Shown: positions 63,086 through 64,000 of the stretch, in pieces | Numbering within the stretch: position 1 is the first letter of the stretch | Layout of the letters: the number at the start of each line of letters is the position of its first letter | DNA from: JAEUMD01 sp044222395 | GTDB lineage: Bacteria > Pseudomonadota > Alphaproteobacteria > Rhizobiales > Hyphomicrobiaceae | Assembly: GCA_044222395.1 (NCBI GenBank) | Contig: JBGANK010000007.1 | Location: 1 to 64,000 of the forward strand | Length of the DNA stretch: 64,000 nucleotides | Direction: 5' to 3' | Translations under genes and position numbers: made by a program | The notes under the pieces: model-generated | Databases searched by the model: none | What the model was told of the DNA's origin: nothing | What the model saw: the letters and a program-made list of their open reading frames with translations, nothing else

Positions 63086-64000
63086 TGTCGCTCGCCATCT
63101 ATGTGACCGCAGCTTTCCTCGCCCTGTGTGCCGGCACCTTGCCAGCGGCTGCCACGCCGCCCGAGGGCGACATTGTCGGCAAGATGCGCACCTCGATCGG
63201 CTTCGATTTCGGCACCGCCAACGTCAAGCATGTGCTGATCGACGGCAAACTGACATGGCTCGGCACCTCCGACGGCCTCATCCGCTTCGACAATCTCACC
63301 GGGGAAAAGCGCGCCTACGACAACAAGAGCGGACTTTTTTCCAACGGCGTCTTCTACGTCGGCAAGCTTGACGGGCGCATCTGGGTCGGCACCTACGGCG
63401 GCGGCCTGTCGATCCTCGACCCGCAAACCGATGCGTGGACCCACTACAACATCCCCGACGGATTGGGCGACAGCTTCGTATACGACGTAATGCGTGATGC
63501 GAGGGGCGACATCTGGATCGCCACCTGGTCCGGCGTCAATCAGGTGATCGGCGGCGCCATGAGCGAACCGTCTGCGTGGCGGCTGCATACCGTTGCCAAC
63601 ACCAAGGGCGGTCTGGCCAATGATTGGGTCTACGGATTGACTTCTGGTCCTGACGGCAGCGTCTGGCTGGCGACCGAAGGCGGGCTCACGCGCTACAAGG
63701 ACGGCGCCTGGACGAGTTGGAACCATGCCGATGGACTCGGCGCACCGTGGGAGCGCGTAGCCGGGGAAGAGCAGGAACGCAGGGCATCCTCGGCCGCCTC
63801 GCTCCATCACCAGCGCCAGCGCAAGGAACAGGGACTGGAGCACTCCGGGCCGGCCTATAATCCCAATTACGTGGTTTCGCTTGCCGTCGATGCACAAGGC
63901 GTTGTGTGGGCCGGAACCTGGGGGGCCGGACTTAGCCGCTTCGATGGAACCTCGTGGCGCAGCTTCACGATGGCGGACGGCCTGCCGGGCAATCACGTCT
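63082..64000 (+). CDS. Secreted regulator-type beta-propeller (copy 2), partial
   Basis: The frame opens at ATG 63082, overlapping the previous stop, and is still open at the window edge (306 codons so far). A signal peptide ends near PAAAT (25). Propeller repeats follow the same pattern (WLGTSDGLIRF, IWVGTYGGGLSIL, IWIATWSGV, VWLATEGGLTRY, VWAGTWGAGLSRF) as the preceding gene, and both share HADGLGAP followed by a charged insertion. It is a tandem paralog, 3' end missing. Whether a membrane kinase domain follows cannot be seen. Confidence 0.85.
   Translation, partial: MMSLAIYVTAAFLALCAGTLPAAATPPEGDIVGKMRTSIGFDFGTANVKHVLIDGKLTWLGTSDGLIRFDNLTGEKRAYDNKSGLFSNGVFYVGKLDGRIWVGTYGGGLSILDPQTDAWTHYNIPDGLGDSFVYDVMRDARGDIWIATWSGVNQVIGGAMSEPSAWRLHTVANTKGGLANDWVYGLTSGPDGSVWLATEGGLTRYKDGAWTSWNHADGLGAPWERVAGEEQERRASSAASLHHQRQRKEQGLEHSGPAYNPNYVVSLAVDAQGVVWAGTWGAGLSRFDGTSWRSFTMADGLPGNHV

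Overview
The window looks like a chromosomal segment of a GC-rich alphaproteobacterium, most likely Hyphomicrobiales. This rests on the rRNA style, a dispersed palindromic repeat resembling those common in that order, and the general gene content. Genus cannot be read from the sequence. The left edge is the end of an rRNA operon and the right edge cuts a gene.

Layout. 1-0.8 kb: 3' end of 23S rRNA, 5S rRNA and a strong terminator. 0.9-2.8 kb: two tandem paralogous membrane proteins. 3.4-13.8 kb: a tightly overlapping five-gene operon with SrfB- and SrfC-like proteins, a Sel1-repeat membrane protein, a secreted TolA-like coiled-coil protein and a phosphate-binding/OmpA fusion. This looks like an envelope-spanning assembly of unknown role. 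13.9-22.1 kb: orphan TctC-type binding protein, HNH nuclease, cytochrome b561-like protein, esterase, repeat-rich secreted protein and a DevCAB export system. 22.1-30 kb (minus strand): PLD-like protein, large coiled-coil membrane protein, atypical class A PBP and MoeA. 30-35.6 kb (minus strand): possible 30-residue membrane peptide, a double-ATPase HerA-like protein and a partner protein. 36-41 kb: CAP-domain lipoprotein, flippase and D,D-carboxypeptidase. 41.6 kb: tRNA-Ser(CGA).

42.1-64 kb: the most striking part, a dense cytochrome locus. Nine c-type cytochrome genes carry 36 CxxCH motifs in total: five triheme c7-type proteins of two subfamilies, a pentaheme chain of class-I-like domains, a tetraheme protein with OmcE-like layout, an 11-heme protein and a monoheme protein. 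Interspersed are two NHL-propeller lipoproteins, a SurA/PpiC-type isomerase, a predicted outer-membrane beta-barrel, two related helical periplasmic proteins, a System II cytochrome c maturation set (ResB-like, CcsA, and a TPR-thioredoxin fusion) and two regulator-type propellers. Nearly all run on the plus strand with stop/start overlaps.

Together these genes encode what is needed to make, fold, heme-load and export multiheme cytochromes and pass electrons across the outer membrane. The best reading is a candidate extracellular electron transfer or cytochrome-filament system, of a kind best known from Geobacter-like bacteria and unexpected with System II maturation in an alphaproteobacterium. 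Its position directly 3' of a tRNA gene fits acquisition by transfer, although no integrase is visible. All functional names come from reading motifs and recalling families; no search was run.
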